NCBI GenBank assembly: GCA_028565635.1
Contig: JAOXYB010045703.1
Span: 1 to 12,371, forward strand
Length of the DNA: 12,371 nucleotides
Origin: Phoronis ovalis
Lineage: Eukaryota > Phoronida > Phoronidae
Reading direction: 5' to 3'
Shown here: one piece after another, positions 10,320 to 12,371 of the stretch
Position numbering within the stretch: position 1 is the first letter of the stretch
How the letters are laid out: each line of letters opens with the position of its first letter
Program-made: the position numbers and the translations under genes
The notes under the pieces: model-generated
Database searches by the model: none
What the model was told of the DNA's origin: nothing
What the model saw: only the letters and a program-made list of their open reading frames with translations

Positions 10320-12085
10320 GTGAGCTCATATCAGGCTTGAAACTTGTGTGTTATAGTATGTTCAAATTTTTTTTAAATGAACAGTTAACAAATTCAGCTA
10401 AATATGAAGTTCATAGTGTGATGCCTGCGTATTCAGAAAAAACATTTGTTGTGAACCATACATTTAAAATCTTTTTAAAGAATATTAAAAAATACAGTTT
10501 ACAAAATATACATGAAGAAGATGTCAGACGTTTCTTAATTTATAATCTTGGTCATGGTCTAAAGAAATTTGAATATGTAGTTATTTCATGTGAAAAAAAA
10601 ATGATCTCTCTCATGTACATGTACCGTAATACTGTTTTTTAAATTAGGAACAACCTTGAGCTAAAATTACGACATATTGGAAGTTCACAATTTTATGTGT
10701 TTCCGTTGATAACAATCTCCGGTCACAACAAGGTCAGCTATTAGAAGTATAGTAAAACCAATTTTGTAGTTTTTTATATCATAACCACAAAATTAAGCAG
10801 AAAATAAACTGCACATACATATGAAGAATAAACTTTAACAATTTAATTTATTCGCATTGTTTCTCAATGCTAAAATAACAGCCAATTTGAATTTATCTTC
10901 TAATCGAAGGTTTATTACAATTTGTAATTTAATTGTGATGTTTACAGTGGACTTGGAACAACAACGCAATGCATATGATCACTTTTTAGCAAATTTATAC
11001 ATTTGGCCCTATAAATTAGTACCTGCATCTTCGAATTCACAGTGCATTATAAAAAGTATAATGCCGCGTCAGAATTCATTATTTATGTCATGTTTTTTGT
11101 CTTTCTCTTATTATAATGAAATAAAACCAAAATAAAAGATTGAGGGACTCGAGTCATTGCATCATAATTAGACCATGTTATATTCATACATAAATATGGT
11201 TAAAACAAAACATTAAAAATAATCTACATTTAATTTTGTAGGTTTTTCCTGTTTGCATTAGAAGACTGCCAGCTTAAAAAGGAAAGAGCAAAACAAAGAA
11301 TATTAGTTTCACAGGATGAAAAGTCTATTTTCATCTAATGAAACGGGAAGGAAAAGATATGATATTTCGCGTATCATTTTGTTCCTAGAGCTATCTAAAG
11401 CTTATACACAATGTTCCTCCGCGCAGGAACAAAAAGAAACGTAATTAAACGGACACTTTGTGCACGCCCCATGTTCCTTCTGTTTCATAAATACTTTGAT
11501 TTTGCTTGTGTATTAAGAAAAAAATATTATGAACTCTGTAGGATTTAACGTATCTCTTCTCAGAACTTTTGAATAATGAAATATTAAATGTGATTCATGC
11601 TAAAGTTCATAAAATATAACTGATACGTGTTGATCGTAAACGTAAACAAGTATATTTGCAGCATAACTAATTATTTTAAGTACCACGTACATCTACATTT
11701 CCTTAATTATTCAAGATTTAATTTGCATATGCAAGTTAGTTTACACTCTGCTTTTACTTTCCATGCAGGTCATTCACATAAAATCGATAAGCACCTTTAT
11801 CATGAACTGTTTGTAATTTTATAGAATGCGCAAATACGTACTTTCACCATGTTTTCAAATTTAACACTGTCTGTTTTTTCTTTTTTCTTTTTAGAACGAA
11901 CAAATAAACTGTTTAATTCCAAATTATCCATATCGAGATTTAGGAACACCACTTTACAGGTAAAATATAAATTATGTTATCCAAAAAAATATTCCCTATC
12001 ACCTAACAAATGTGTTTTAGAACTAGTTGATGATGAGATGAAATCAGCCTAAGAAATTAGAGTTTCCAGAAAGTGTCTTCAATAT
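10320..12085. other. Upstream region of Prrx, no convincing gene
   Basis: About 1.8 kb of AT-rich sequence. Plus-strand open frames at 10337-10642 (101 codons, beginning at TTG), 10857-11135, 11627-11824 and 11849-12052 have Asn, Lys, Ile and Phe-rich composition expected of chance reading in AT-rich DNA and match no family I know. I searched the minus strand for an exon with the PRRX N-terminal motif (Phe-Ser-Val-x-x-Leu-Leu-x-Leu-Glu) in phase 1 and found none. Regulatory DNA for Prrx probably lies here, but nothing specific can be named. Confidence 0.6.
11895..11959 (+). other. Exon-like interval, plus strand, unrecognised
   Basis: A long pyrimidine tract ending TTTTTTCTTTTTAG at 11894 precedes 65 nt that end CAG|GTAAAA at 11959/11960. 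Both borders fit the splice consensus well. One frame is open across it and encodes 21 residues plus two bases (NEQINCLIPNYPYRDLGTPL...), with a Pro-Tyr-Arg-Asp-Leu-Gly-Thr-Pro stretch that looks more protein-like than its surroundings. I cannot name a family. No partner exon is visible to the left, and the 35-bp repeat lies to the right. It could be an internal exon of a neighbouring plus-strand gene or chance. Confidence 0.22.
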
Positions 12086-12109
12086 TATCAATTTCACTTA
12101 TAATTGATA
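12086..12109. repeat. Inverted repeat with perfect 8-bp arms beside the satellite
   Basis: TATCAATT at 12086-12093 and AATTGATA at 12102-12109 are exact reverse complements around an 8-nt spacer. The pair lies 16 bp before the first unit of the 35-bp tandem repeat. Confidence 0.85.
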
Positions 12110-12125
12110 GGTATCATTAAATAAA

Positions 12126-12371
12126 ATAATGTTCCACGCGCAGTATGAATGAAGTACATTATAATGTTCCACATGCAGTATGAGTGAATTACATTACAAT
12201 GTTCCACGTGCAGTATGAATGAAGTACATTATAATGTTCCACATGCAGTATAAATTAATTACATTATAATGCTCCACGTGCAGTATGAATGAAGTACATT
12301 ATAATGTTTCACGTGCAGTATGAATGAAGTGCATTATAATGTTCCACGTACAGTATGAATGAAGTATATTA
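12126..12371. repeat. 35-bp tandem repeat, seven copies, running off the right edge
   Basis: Units begin at 12126, 12161, 12196, 12231, 12266, 12301 and 12336, all exactly 35 bp with no indels. The unit begins ATAATGTTCCACGTGCAGTA and ends TGAATGAAGTACATT. Differences are substitutions only. Copies 2 and 4 share CACATG and AATTACATT where most others have CACGTG-like and AAGTACATT, so the first five copies alternate as a 70-bp dimer. The array continues beyond the window. It looks like a minisatellite or short satellite array and has no open frame of interest. Confidence 0.97.

Noticed and set aside
10337-10642. 101-codon open frame on the plus strand upstream of Prrx
   Set aside because: It begins at TTG and is dominated by Lys, Phe, Ile and Tyr as expected from AT-rich DNA. 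It resembles no family I know and has no splice or promoter context that singles it out.
11850-11945. Minus-strand ATG frame (MDNLELNSLFVRS...) as an alternative Prrx first exon
   Set aside because: Its possible donors leave in phase 0, while the homeobox exon needs a phase-1 partner. It also lacks the Prx motif.

Overview
The window looks like nuclear DNA of an invertebrate animal. It is strongly AT-rich, its genes are interrupted by introns with GT..AG borders, and both recognisable proteins are animal families. A lophotrochozoan, probably a bivalve-like mollusc, is my best guess from the base composition and the divergence of the proteins from their vertebrate counterparts. Nothing in the window fixes the taxon.

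Two protein-coding genes can be read, both on the minus strand and head to tail. The left one is a quiescin sulfhydryl oxidase (QSOX). Its first three coding exons lie at 5553-5316, 2458-2358 and 2133-1982. They join in a consistent frame (phase 1, then phase 0) to give a signal peptide and most of the first thioredoxin domain with its CGHC redox centre. The remaining exons, including the Erv/ALR FAD domain, must lie left of position 1. The right gene is a paired-class homeobox gene of the Prrx family. One exon at 9493-9309 carries homeodomain residues 1-46, and another at 8449-8000 carries residues 47-60 and a C-terminal OAR motif. A very short candidate first exon at 10319-10292 has a start codon, a strong donor and the right phase. 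It would give a 220-residue protein without the N-terminal Prx motif of vertebrate PRRX1/2.

Layout from left to right: 1-1981, QSOX intron 3 (open to the left); 1982-2458, QSOX exons 3 and 2; 2459-5315, QSOX intron 1 with a TG microsatellite and two hairpins; 5316-5553, QSOX exon 1; 5554-7870, QSOX upstream region, which is also the gap between the genes, with a 16-bp palindrome containing a Grainyhead-type site; 7870-8449, Prrx 3' end and last coding exon; 8450-9308, homeodomain intron with a perfect CRE palindrome; 9309-9493, homeobox exon; 9494-10291, intron with a cluster of TAATTAG sites; 10292-10319, candidate first exon; 10320-12125, upstream sequence with no convincing gene; 12126-12371, seven copies of a 35-bp tandem repeat running off the right end.

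The two genes have no known functional link. One is a secreted or Golgi disulfide-forming enzyme and the other a nuclear transcription factor, so their adjacency is best treated as a synteny observation. I found no sign of an undescribed multi-gene system. The points most worth a second look are the short Prrx N terminus, the E-box-bearing 35-bp satellite and the palindromic candidate regulatory sites.
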